Below, in pieces: positions 1-11,790 of a stretch of 64,000 nt of DNA. Under the pieces are notes generated by a model. It was not told where the DNA came from. It was given only the letters and a program-made list of their open reading frames with translations, and ran no database searches. A program made the translations under genes and the position numbers. How positions within the stretch are numbered: the first letter of the stretch is position 1; each line of letters starts with the position of its first letter. Origin of the DNA: Halorubrum aethiopicum (GTDB lineage: Archaea; Halobacteriota; Halobacteria; Halobacteriales; Haloferacaceae); the NCBI RefSeq assembly GCF_001542905.1, contig NZ_LOAJ01000001.1, positions 1,674,001 to 1,738,000 on the forward strand, in the 5' to 3' direction.

Positions 1-161
1 GTCGAGACGAACACCTCGTCGACCCGGTCGTCGGCCTCGAGATCGGCGAAGATCTCGTCGATGACGGTCCGTTCCCCCACGGGGAGGAACATCTTGGGAC
101 GGTCCTTGGTTATCGGCCAGAGCCTCGTCGCGTATCCACCGGCAAGTACCACTGCCTTCAT
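1..161 (-). CDS. Sugar-phosphate nucleotidyltransferase (N-terminal fragment, cut by window edge)
   Basis: The first 53 residues are visible, starting MKAVVLAGGYATRL. This is the glycine-rich nucleotide-binding motif of NDP-sugar pyrophosphorylases (GGxxTRL type), followed by the usual KDRPKMFLPV segment. Members of the family transfer a nucleotide from dNTP or NTP to a sugar 1-phosphate and supply activated sugars for surface glycans. The rest of the gene lies beyond position 1, so the sugar specificity cannot be told. The start is the ATG whose complement ends at 161; no upstream in-frame alternative is better. The neighbouring small regulator is divergent. Confidence 0.85.
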   Translation of the reverse strand, partial: MKAVVLAGGYATRLWPITKDRPKMFLPVGERTVIDEIFADLEADDRVDEVFVS

Positions 162-257
162 ACACGTACCCCTGCGGGCGAGCGACATACTTCTTGTGAC
201 TGTGTCACCGTCTCGAAACTCCGTCGCCGTTTTATCTCACCCCGACGAGCGGGACTC

Positions 258-542
258 ATGGAGACGACCCGCCAGCGGATCGCGGACGCGCTCCGCGAGG
301 AACCGCGGACCGCGAGCGACCTCGGCGCGGCGCTGTCGCTGCCGACGCCGACGGTCTACGAGCACCTCGAACACGTCTCCCGGTCGGTCGGGGAGGGCGA
401 CGCCGACGAGGAGTTCCTCGTGGCCCCGCCGACGTGTCGCGACTGCGGGTTCGACGGCTTCGACGACCCGCTCAACGAGCCCTCGCGGTGTCCCGAGTGT
501 CGGAGCGAGCGGATCGACGAGCCCGCGTTCGTGATCCGGTAG
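258..542 (+). CDS. Predicted regulator: HTH domain fused to C-terminal Zn-ribbon (COG3357-like)
   Basis: A 94-residue protein. Residues 1-45 form a winged-HTH-like unit (METTRQRIADALREEP, then ASDLGAALSL and TPTVYEHLEHV). Residues 55-90 carry a CRDCGFDGF...CPECRSERI four-cysteine zinc ribbon. This arrangement matches the archaeal family of predicted transcriptional regulators in which an HTH is fused to a Zn-ribbon. No target is known. A TATA-like TTTTATC at 230-236 lies 22-28 bases before the ATG, so the transcript is probably leaderless. The family assignment comes from domain order and cysteine spacing; DNA binding is inferred. Confidence 0.8.
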   Translation: METTRQRIADALREEPRTASDLGAALSLPTPTVYEHLEHVSRSVGEGDADEEFLVAPPTCRDCGFDGFDDPLNEPSRCPECRSERIDEPAFVIR

Positions 543-573
543 GTCGTCGGCTGTCCGGCGGGCTAGCGGCGGA

Positions 574-1251
574 TCAGAGTCGGTCGAGCAGGGCCCTCGC
601 GGCGGCCGACGACGACCCCGGCCCGCGGGCGGTGATCAGGTCGCCGTCCTCGGTCACGCTCTCGTCGGCGTCGAGTTCGGCGTCCCACTCCGCGCCGGCC
701 AGCCGGACCTCGTCTTCGACCCAGTACGGGAGCTTCCGGCCGTCGGGCAGCACGTCCGCGTCGTCGACGATCCCCTCCTCCCACTCGTTCGGGAACCCCG
801 TCACGGAGCGTCCCTCGACGAGGGCCGTCCCGTCGGCCTCGCGCGTGAACGCGAGGATGCCGACCGCGTGACAGACGACGAGCGCGACGCCCTCGCCGCC
901 GCCGACCGCCTCGAGCAGCAGCTGGCGCGCGTGTCGGTCCTGGTTCACGTCCCACACCGTCCCGTGGCCGCCGGGGAACACCACCGCGTCGTGGTCGGTG
1001 GCCTCGACGCTCGCGAGCGGTTCGGGGTCGTTGAGCCTCGGATGGCTCTCGTCGACCTCGCGGTACTCCGCGGCGACCTCCTCGCCGCCCGCCGCGTCCG
1101 GCTCCAGCGAGCGCTCGTCGACGACCGGCGGCGAGCCCGAGGGCGTCGCGACCGTCACGTCGACGCCCTCGCTCTCGAGGGTCGAAAGCGGCTCGATACA
1201 CTCCTCGGCCCAGTACCCCTCCTCGCTCACGACGAACAGCGCGCTTGTCAT
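574..1251 (-). CDS. DJ-1/PfpI family protein (type 1 glutamine amidotransferase-like)
   Basis: A 225-residue protein starting MTSALFVVSEEGYWAEE. The nucleophile-elbow cysteine lies in VVCHAVG near residue 128, after the VVFPGGHGTVWD segment, as in class I glutamine amidotransferase-like DJ-1/PfpI proteins. Relatives of this subgroup (Hsp31-like) act as glyoxalases, deglycases or chaperones on stress-damaged metabolites and proteins. The annotation of any one activity is inferred. The start was placed at the ATG at 1251 because a TTTTACC box at 1279-1285 sits 28-34 bases upstream; longer upstream frames are unlike real protein. It is divergent from the lipoprotein at 1387. Confidence 0.85.
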   Translation of the reverse strand: MTSALFVVSEEGYWAEECIEPLSTLESEGVDVTVATPSGSPPVVDERSLEPDAAGGEEVAAEYREVDESHPRLNDPEPLASVEATDHDAVVFPGGHGTVWDVNQDRHARQLLLEAVGGGEGVALVVCHAVGILAFTREADGTALVEGRSVTGFPNEWEEGIVDDADVLPDGRKLPYWVEDEVRLAGAEWDAELDADESVTEDGDLITARGPGSSSAAARALLDRL

Positions 1252-1386
1252 GTCCGCCCGACCGTTCGGACGCGCGAGGTAAAAGGACCCCGTGCCCGGC
1301 AGCGATCGGGGTCGACCGAAGGAGGGGATCCGGCCGCGACGCGGGGGTCCACAAGACGTATCCCGTTCCTCGGCGAACCGCCGCCG

Positions 1387-2109
1387 ATGCCCCGCACGAC
1401 CCGCAGACGAGCCCTCCTCGCGGCGGCGTCCGGGATCGCGGCGCTCTCCGGCTGTGCCGGCTCCAGCGAGCACTCGGCGTCCGTCCCGGCACCGACCGAG
1501 GACCGGATCCGCGACTACGAGGTTCGCCGCGTCCGCAACGAGGCCGGGACCCCGCTCTTCGTCCGTAAGGACGGCCGACGGAGCGACGTCGACGACGGCG
1601 GAAACGAAAGCGACGACGGAAACGAAAGCGACGACGGAAACGAAAGCGAGGACGGCCGCGAGACCGAAACCCGGCGCTACCGCGGCGGGCGGCGCGTCCT
1701 CGTCTCGGCGGAGGACCTCGCGGACCTCTCGTTCGCCGACGCGCCCGAGGCACGGGCGCTTCGCGAGTTCGTCGCGGAGACGGCGTTCGAGACGGCGTCG
1801 GTGTACCTCCTCTCGATGCCGATCGACGAGTGTTACGAGATCCGGCTCCGGTCGGTCTCGGTCGAGCGGGACGAACTCGCGGACGACGACCTCCACCCGC
1901 GTGCCGACTTCTGCCGGAGCTCCCGTCCGGCCGACGTCGCGTGCGAGACCGGACGGATCCACACCGTGGGATTCGCGATCCGGCTGCCGGTCGCGGCCGA
2001 CCGGTCCACGGGGAGCGGTCGCGGCATGTCCGGCTCCTGTCGCCCGGTCCCCCGGAGCGAGCCGTTCGATCCCGACCTCGACCCCGCGAGCGGGGGTGAC
2101 GACGAGTGA
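1387..2109 (+). CDS. Tat-type lipoprotein of unknown function with GNESDD tandem repeat
   Basis: A 240-residue protein. The N terminus MPRTTRRRALLAAASG...LSGCAG has the twin-arginine run and the lipobox (LSGC) typical of haloarchaeal Tat lipoproteins, so it is probably anchored outside the membrane through Cys22 or nearby. After residue 70 there are three tandem copies of Gly-Asn-Glu-Ser-Asp-Asp, encoded by an 18-base repeat at 1600-1653; the third copy differs by one residue. The remainder is not recognised. The stop overlaps the start of the next gene in GTGA, so the two lipoproteins are co-transcribed. A TATA-like element (GACGTATCC) lies about 25-32 bases before the ATG. Confidence 0.75.
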   Translation: MPRTTRRRALLAAASGIAALSGCAGSSEHSASVPAPTEDRIRDYEVRRVRNEAGTPLFVRKDGRRSDVDDGGNESDDGNESDDGNESEDGRETETRRYRGGRRVLVSAEDLADLSFADAPEARALREFVAETAFETASVYLLSMPIDECYEIRLRSVSVERDELADDDLHPRADFCRSSRPADVACETGRIHTVGFAIRLPVAADRSTGSGRGMSGSCRPVPRSEPFDPDLDPASGGDDE

Positions 2110-3410
2110 CCTCGCGCCGGTCGCTGCTCGCCGGGGTCGCGAGCGCCGGCGTCGCCGCCCTCGCCGGCTGTGCCGGGATCGCTCCGTGGCGCGACGACGA
2201 GACCGACCGAGCCGACGTCGACCTCGCGCCGGACGCGGTCGAGCCGGTCGAGCGACCCGCCTCGCCGTTTCCGGTCGCGGTCCCCTCGTCGCTCGCGGCG
2301 GCCCACGAGGAACGCGCCCGCGGCCTGCTCGAAACCGTTCCGGCGGAACCGTCGGTCCCCAACGCCGCCGTTACCCGGCGGCTCCGGAACGAGCGCGAGC
2401 GCGCCGCGGATCGGATCGAGAACGGGGTCGACCGACCGTGGCCGACCGAGCGGCTCGCGGGGTGGCGCGGGACCCGGAGCGAGGCGGCGACCGTCCGCGG
2501 CGCGCACCGGGCGGCGACCGGCGAGCACGACGCGGCGGCGCTCGAGGAACGCCGACGGACGGTGCGCGAGGACCTGGCGTCGTTCGCGGCCGGCCACGAG
2601 TACCGCGCCCGCTCCCCGCGGGAGGCGGTGCTCGCGCACGCGCCGGTCGAGGACCTCGCGGCGACGTGTCGGCGGCGCGTTCGGCCCGTCCTGACGTACC
2701 CGTCCGACCCCGTCGCGCGCCCCTTCCGCGCCGGCGAGGCAGTCGGACGGGTCGAACACGCGCGGGCGTCGCTCGCCGACGCGATCGGGCTGCTGGAGGC
2801 GTACGATGGAGAACGCGCCGAGACGCCCTCGCAGTGGAGCGCCCTGATCGCGTCGGCCGACCGCCTGCGCGCCGCGGTCTATCGCTCGCGGTCGCGGGTC
2901 GGGGAGTACCTCGGGGACGACACGCCGCCGGTCGACGACGACCTCGCCGGGACCCCGGCCCGCCGGCTGTACGACACGGCGAGCGGGCGGGCGGAGTCGC
3001 TGGTCGAGGAGACCCGGGAACGCGTCGACGACGGCGACGTGGCGACGGCCGCCAGCGCCGCCGGCCGGGCGCTCGCCGCCGTCGCGGCCCTCGAGACGGC
3101 GGTCGAGGGGATCCGCGGGGACGGCTATCGGGAGCCGGTGACCGCCGAGTCGGTCGAGCGGGCGGCCGATCGGGCCCGGGAGGCGCTCGCCGGCGTCGCG
3201 GAGAGCGACGACCCGCGGCTCGCGGCCCGGTTCGCCGAGCCCGCCCTCGGGACGCACGCGTACGTCGTCGACCGGCTCGACGAGGGGTACGCCGATCCGG
3301 TCCGCGTCCAGGGCGACCTGACGTGGATCGACCTCCACGCCCGCGCCGTGCCGCCGGCGACACGGTTCGTGCTCGAGCGGCTCGAGCGGCTCGGGCGATC
3401 GGCGGAGTAG
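2106..3410 (+). CDS. Tat-type lipoprotein, helical, unknown function
   Basis: A 434-residue protein with a GTG start overlapping the preceding stop by four bases. The N terminus (MTSRRSLLAGVASAG...ALAGCAG) combines a twin-arginine-like SRRSLL motif with a lipobox, so it is an exported lipid-anchored protein. The mature part is rich in Ala, Arg and Glu and looks almost entirely helical, with many short amphipathic repeats. No catalytic motif is visible. Its translational coupling to the 240-residue lipoprotein upstream suggests that the pair works together at the cell surface. The function is unknown. Confidence 0.75.
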   Translation: MTSRRSLLAGVASAGVAALAGCAGIAPWRDDETDRADVDLAPDAVEPVERPASPFPVAVPSSLAAAHEERARGLLETVPAEPSVPNAAVTRRLRNERERAADRIENGVDRPWPTERLAGWRGTRSEAATVRGAHRAATGEHDAAALEERRRTVREDLASFAAGHEYRARSPREAVLAHAPVEDLAATCRRRVRPVLTYPSDPVARPFRAGEAVGRVEHARASLADAIGLLEAYDGERAETPSQWSALIASADRLRAAVYRSRSRVGEYLGDDTPPVDDDLAGTPARRLYDTASGRAESLVEETRERVDDGDVATAASAAGRALAAVAALETAVEGIRGDGYREPVTAESVERAADRAREALAGVAESDDPRLAARFAEPALGTHAYVVDRLDEGYADPVRVQGDLTWIDLHARAVPPATRFVLERLERLGRSAE

Positions 3411-3475
3411 GCGGCGGCCTCGCGGTCGCGGTGATCGGGCGGAACGCCGCGGAAAATCCGGTCCGGTTCGGACGG

Positions 3476-4045
3476 CTACTCGTCGCCCTGCGCGTCGACG
3501 ATCACGACCTCGCCGTCCTCGACGGTGACGTTGATCAGCGTCTTCACGTCGTAGTCGGTTCCGTCGAGCTCGTTCTCGCCGGCCTTCTTGATCACGGCGA
3601 CGACGTCGACGACCTCCGCGCCGACCTCGTCGGTGAGCGCGTCGAGGATCGCCTTCATCGTGCCGCCCGTCGAGAGCACGTCGTCCAAGACGAGCACGCG
3701 GTCGCCCTGCTCGACGTCGTTGATGTACATCTCCGACTCGGAGTAGCCGGTCTCCTGGAACAGCGGGACCTCGCCGTCGAGGCCGTACTGGCGCTTGCGG
3801 ATGACGACGAGCGGGATGTCGGTCATGAGAGAGAGCGCGGTCGAGATGTGGATCCCCATCGCGGCGGGGGTGACGATCTTGTCGACGTTCTCCAACTCCG
3901 CCTTCCGGATGATCCGGATGACGATCTCCCGGAGGAGCTCCGGTTCGAGCATGGGGACGCCGTCGCTGATGGGGTGGACGAAGTACTGGTACTCGCCTTT
4001 CTCGATGATCGGCGCGTCGAGGAGCGACTGCCGCAACTGGTCCAT
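3476..4045 (-). CDS. hpt: Hypoxanthine/guanine-type phosphoribosyltransferase (archaeal HPRT family)
   Basis: A 189-residue protein. The PRPP-binding loop [17 protein letters not shown] is near residues 115-132, and the ITPAAMG-like substrate region ([14 protein letters not shown]) is near residue 60. This matches the archaeal adenine/hypoxanthine phosphoribosyltransferase-like family, which salvages purine bases with PRPP to make nucleotides in the cytoplasm. Haloarchaea also use relatives of this fold as regulators (GfcR), but those carry an N-terminal HTH that is absent here. A TTTATTAA box at 4065-4072 is 20-27 bases before the ATG. The base preference cannot be read from the sequence. 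Confidence 0.85.
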   Translation of the reverse strand: MDQLRQSLLDAPIIEKGEYQYFVHPISDGVPMLEPELLREIVIRIIRKAELENVDKIVTPAAMGIHISTALSLMTDIPLVVIRKRQYGLDGEVPLFQETGYSESEMYINDVEQGDRVLVLDDVLSTGGTMKAILDALTDEVGAEVVDVVAVIKKAGENELDGTDYDVKTLINVTVEDGEVVIVDAQGDE

Positions 4046-4126
4046 GTCGCCGGTACTCGTGGCGGTTAATAAAGCGTGGCGATTGCGGGGTCTCGTGGGG
4101 TGCGGTGGCAGGGGTCGGCGACGACC

Positions 4127-4348
4127 TCAGATCTCCTCGCGGGCGTCGATCTCGGTGTAGATGTACCACGCCGCGGTGTACGCCGACAGGAAGAGCAGGT
4201 AGCCGACGACGAGCCCGGCGGTTCGCCGCGCGTCGAGGCCGCCGGGGAGCGTCGCGGACAGGACGGCGAGCGCGACGAGGAACACGAGAAACGAGAAGCC
4301 CCCCGAGAGCGCGTAGACGCCGAGGTCGGAGGTGAGTCGGTCGCGCAT
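4127..4348 (-). CDS. Small two-helix membrane protein
   Basis: A 73-residue protein, MRDRLTSDLGVYALSGG..., with two hydrophobic segments (about residues 14-31 and 43-64) and a short charged tail (TEIDAREEI). It is a typical small haloarchaeal membrane protein of unknown function. The ATG at 4348 was preferred over longer frames because a TTTATCG box lies 22-28 bases upstream (4370-4376) and the region beyond does not look coding. It is divergent from aroC. Confidence 0.65.
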   Translation of the reverse strand: MRDRLTSDLGVYALSGGFSFLVFLVALAVLSATLPGGLDARRTAGLVVGYLLFLSAYTAAWYIYTEIDAREEI

Positions 4349-4431
4349 GACACGACCCACGGCGTCGCCCGATAAACCGGCGTCGGTTCGTCGGGGAGCG
4401 CCGCCGCGACCGCGTTCGCGGATTGCAATCC

Positions 4432-4437
4432 CTATAT
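4432..4437 (+). promoter_or_regulatory. TATA box of aroC (leaderless start)
   Basis: CTATAT lies 23-28 bases before the aroC ATG at 4460, the usual archaeal distance from TATA to the transcription start. It implies a leaderless mRNA and supports the 4460 start over an in-frame ATG at 4436 inside the box itself. Confidence 0.6.
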
Positions 4438-4459
4438 GCCCCCGGCCACACGTGGGGGT

Positions 4460-5647
4460 ATGAACGGGAACCGGTTCGGTCGCCTCTTCCAGGTGACCAC
4501 CTACGGCGAGAGCCACGGCGACGCGATGGGCGTGACCGTCTCGGGCGTCCCCGCGGGCGTCGAGCTCGACGAGGAGGCGATCCAGGCGCAGCTCGACCGG
4601 CGCAAGCCGGGACAGTCGATGATCACCACCTCGCGCGGCGAGCCCGACGAGGTCGTCGTCAACTCCGGCGTCCAGGACGGCTACACCACCGGCACCCCGA
4701 TCGGGATGACCATCCAGAACAAGGACGCGCGCTCGGGCAAGTACGAGCCGTACGTCACCGCGCCCCGCCCCTCACACGGCGACTACACCTACTCCGCGAA
4801 GTTCGGGACGCGGAACTGGGGCGGTGGCGGGCGCTCCTCCGCTCGCGAGACCGTGAACTGGGTGGCCGCGGGCGCGGTCGCGGAACAGGTGCTCGACGCC
4901 TCCGACTACGACGTGGAGATCAAAGCCCACGTCAACCGGATCGGCGAGGTCGAGGCCGACGAGGTGAGCTTCGAGCAGCTGCTCGAGCACAGCGAGGAGA
5001 ACGACGTGCGGTGTGCGGACCCCGAGGCGGCCGCGGAGATGCAGGAGCTGATCGAGGAGTACCAGGAGCGCGGCGACTCCATCGGCGGCTCCATCTACTT
5101 CGAGTGCCGGGGCGTCCCGCGCGGACTGGGCGCGCCGCGGTTCGACGGCTTCCCGAGCCGACTGGGGCGGGCGATGTTCTCCATCCCCGCGACCACCGCC
5201 GTCGAGTTCGGGCTCGGGCGGGAGGCGGTCGGCGTCTCCGGCAGCGACCGCAACGAGGACTGGACGTTCGACGACGGCGAGTCGTTCGACCACGTCGAGA
5301 GCGACGAGGGCGACCCGGTGCCGGTCGGCAACGACCACGGCGGGCTCCAGGGCGGGATCACGACGGGCGAGCCGATCTACGGCGAGGCGACGTGGCACGC
5401 GCCCACCTCGATCCCGAAGAAGCAGCGGACCGCGGACTGGGAGACGGGCGAGGAGAAGGAGATCCAGGTCGTCGGCCGTCACGATCCCGTGCTCCCGCCC
5501 CGGGCGGTCCCCGTCGTCGAGGCGATGCTGTACTGTACCGTCCTCGATTTCATGCTGCTCGCTGGCCGGATCAACCCCGACCGCGTCGACGGGAACCCCG
5601 GCCAGTACGACACGCAGTACCACCCGAGCAGCCCGCGGAACGACTAA
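4460..5647 (+). CDS. aroC: Chorismate synthase
   Basis: A 395-residue protein beginning MNGNRFGRLFQVTTYGESHG. It carries the chorismate synthase signatures: the GESHGxAxG start, the RPSHGDYTYSAKFG segment near residue 105, GGGRSSARETVNWVAAGA near residue 120, and GNDHGGLQGGITTGEP near residue 290. The enzyme converts 5-enolpyruvylshikimate 3-phosphate to chorismate using reduced FMN, the last common step of aromatic amino acid synthesis. The length is normal for the family. It is a single gene between a divergent membrane protein and a convergent transporter. Confidence 0.97.
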   Translation: MNGNRFGRLFQVTTYGESHGDAMGVTVSGVPAGVELDEEAIQAQLDRRKPGQSMITTSRGEPDEVVVNSGVQDGYTTGTPIGMTIQNKDARSGKYEPYVTAPRPSHGDYTYSAKFGTRNWGGGGRSSARETVNWVAAGAVAEQVLDASDYDVEIKAHVNRIGEVEADEVSFEQLLEHSEENDVRCADPEAAAEMQELIEEYQERGDSIGGSIYFECRGVPRGLGAPRFDGFPSRLGRAMFSIPATTAVEFGLGREAVGVSGSDRNEDWTFDDGESFDHVESDEGDPVPVGNDHGGLQGGITTGEPIYGEATWHAPTSIPKKQRTADWETGEEKEIQVVGRHDPVLPPRAVPVVEAMLYCTVLDFMLLAGRINPDRVDGNPGQYDTQYHPSSPRND

Positions 5648-5791
5648 ACCGAGTCGCGTCCGAAGCAACGAGTCCCGTCAGGAGAGGAGTCGCGTCCGAA
5701 GCCGCGTTCGGCGCGCGCCTCCGACCGCCCGAAGGGCGGGAGGAGCCCGCGCGAGGGAGTCGGCCGACCGGAGCAACGCGGAGGCGGCCGA

Positions 5792-5818
5792 CGAGGCTGG
5801 GGAGGCGTGAGGTGCGGT
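5792..5818 (+). repeat. Dispersed intergenic repeat, copy 1
   Basis: A 27-base sequence (CGAGGCTGGGGAGG...) that recurs at 15063-15089 with one difference. The gap 5648-5839 has no gene; it also holds a short direct repeat, GAGTCGCGTCCGAAGC, twice (near 5651 and 5690), and a GC-rich hairpin (GACCGCCCGAAGGGCGG). Confidence 0.6.
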
Positions 5819-5839
5819 CGCGGTCGGCCGCCCGGCCGG

Positions 5840-6718
5840 TCACACCGCCACGACCGCGTCGACGACGACCAGCAGGACGAACCCGCCGAGGAAGGCGGCC
5901 GTCGCGGCGTCGGCGTGGCCGTGGCCGTGCGAGGAGGGGATCAGCTCGCGGAAGACGACCGCGAGCATCGCGCCCGCCGCGAACCCGGCCGCGACGGGGA
6001 AGAGCCCGGTCGACAGCGAGACGAGCGAGAAGCCGACCGTCGCGGCGATCACCTGCGGAACCGTCCCCGACAGCGCCGTGTACGCCAACACCTTCGCGTT
6101 CCCCATCCCCGTCTCGGCCATCGGGATCGCGAACGCGAACCCGTCCGGGACGTTCTGGAGGCCGATCACGACGGCCAACACGAGCGCGACCTCCTCGAGC
6201 CCGGAGGCGAACGCGACGCCGATCGCGAGCCCCTCGGGCGCGTTGTGGAGCGTGATGGCCCCGCCGACGAGCAGCGCCCGGCGGAGCGTGGCGTCGATGG
6301 CCGCGGTCGCGTCGTCATCCTCGCGGGAGCCGTCCTCGCGGGAGCCGTCCTCACGAGAGCCGCCCTCTCCGACAGCTCCGCTCCGCGTCATTCCGGCGAC
6401 GTCCGCGCGGGTCGCCCCGCCCTCCGCGCGCCAGCCGCGGTAGCGGGCGTGGAGGTGCGGGATGAGTCGGTTGCCGGCGAGGAGGCCGAACCCGCCGACG
6501 AGGAGTCCGGCGAGGACCTCCGCGAGGCTCCCCTCCTCGGTGCCGGGGAGGATCAGTCCGAAGACGCTGGCCGCGACCATCAGCCCGGCGGCGAGGCCGA
6601 GGGCGGCGTCGTACGTCCGGTGGCTCACGCGGGCGCGGACGAACACCGGGAGCGCGCCGAGTCCGGTCACGAGCCCGGTCACCGCGGCGATCCCGATCAC
6701 GGTCGGGAGGTCGGTCAT
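5840..6718 (-). CDS. ZIP-family divalent metal transporter
   Basis: A 292-residue membrane protein with about eight hydrophobic helices. The ZIP signature is clear: HNAPEGLAIGVAF in one helix and LQNVPDGFAFAIPM in the next, plus a terminal FRELIPSSHGHGHAD with a metal-binding histidine cluster. ZIP proteins carry Zn, Fe or Mn into the cytoplasm. The loop between helices 3 and 4 contains a three-copy GSRED repeat encoded by 15-base units at 6318-6362. The start at 6718 is favoured by a TATA-like TTTATACC about 23-30 bases upstream. The gene is divergent from gyrB. The metal cannot be assigned from sequence. Confidence 0.88.
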   Translation of the reverse strand: MTDLPTVIGIAAVTGLVTGLGALPVFVRARVSHRTYDAALGLAAGLMVAASVFGLILPGTEEGSLAEVLAGLLVGGFGLLAGNRLIPHLHARYRGWRAEGGATRADVAGMTRSGAVGEGGSREDGSREDGSREDDDATAAIDATLRRALLVGGAITLHNAPEGLAIGVAFASGLEEVALVLAVVIGLQNVPDGFAFAIPMAETGMGNAKVLAYTALSGTVPQVIAATVGFSLVSLSTGLFPVAAGFAAGAMLAVVFRELIPSSHGHGHADAATAAFLGGFVLLVVVDAVVAV

Positions 6719-6727
6719 GTCGGGTGA

Positions 6728-11268
<4,541 letters not shown>

Positions 11269-11299
11269 CCCCGTGCCGACGAGCCGATCCACGCTGTCC

Positions 11300-11674
11300 A
11301 TGGACCGCCGCCGGTTCCTCGCCGCGGCCGGCGCGAGCGCCTTCGCCGGCTGTCTCGGCTCGGGCGGGAACGAGCCGGGTCGCCTCGATCTCACGGTCCG
11401 GAACGACGGCGAGGAGGCGGTCGACGTGGAGATCGCCGTACGCGGCGACGACGGGACGACCTACGCGGAGGAGTCCGACCGGATCGACCCCGGCGTCGCC
11501 CGCGCGTTCGAGGCGACGGTCGCGGCGACGGGCCGCCACGAGGTCGCCGCGACGGGCGACGACTGGGAGGGGCGGCTCGCGTGGGACGCCGGGGTCTGTG
11601 CCACCTTCGACGGGACGGTCGTCGTCGACGCCGGGACCGTCGAGGTCGCGGGCGAGTGTCTCGACCTCCGGTAG
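11300..11674 (+). CDS. Small Tat lipoprotein
   Basis: A 124-residue protein, MDRRRFLAAAGASAFAGCLG, with an RRRF twin-arginine motif and the lipobox FAGC. The mature part is acidic and beta-rich (RLDLTVRNDGEEAVDVEIAV...), resembling small immunoglobulin-like extracellular domains. No function is recognised. It sits 31 bases after gyrA on the same strand and may be read through from it, but the ATG at 11300 and the absence of overlap leave this open. Confidence 0.7.
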   Translation: MDRRRFLAAAGASAFAGCLGSGGNEPGRLDLTVRNDGEEAVDVEIAVRGDDGTTYAEESDRIDPGVARAFEATVAATGRHEVAATGDDWEGRLAWDAGVCATFDGTVVVDAGTVEVAGECLDLR

Positions 11675-11790
11675 CCGCGTCGTCCCCGCTCCGCCGGAAG
11701 GACCGCCACGAGCCGGAGCGGACCGCCCCGCCTCCGACGACGAACCTTCAGGAAAGTTACTTACTGTCCCCGCGGGAACGGTCGGTCGAG

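Noticed and set aside
1599-1653. GNESDD tandem repeat in a lipoprotein as a special signal
   Set aside because: Three copies of a short acidic linker are common in haloarchaeal lipoproteins and need no special explanation.
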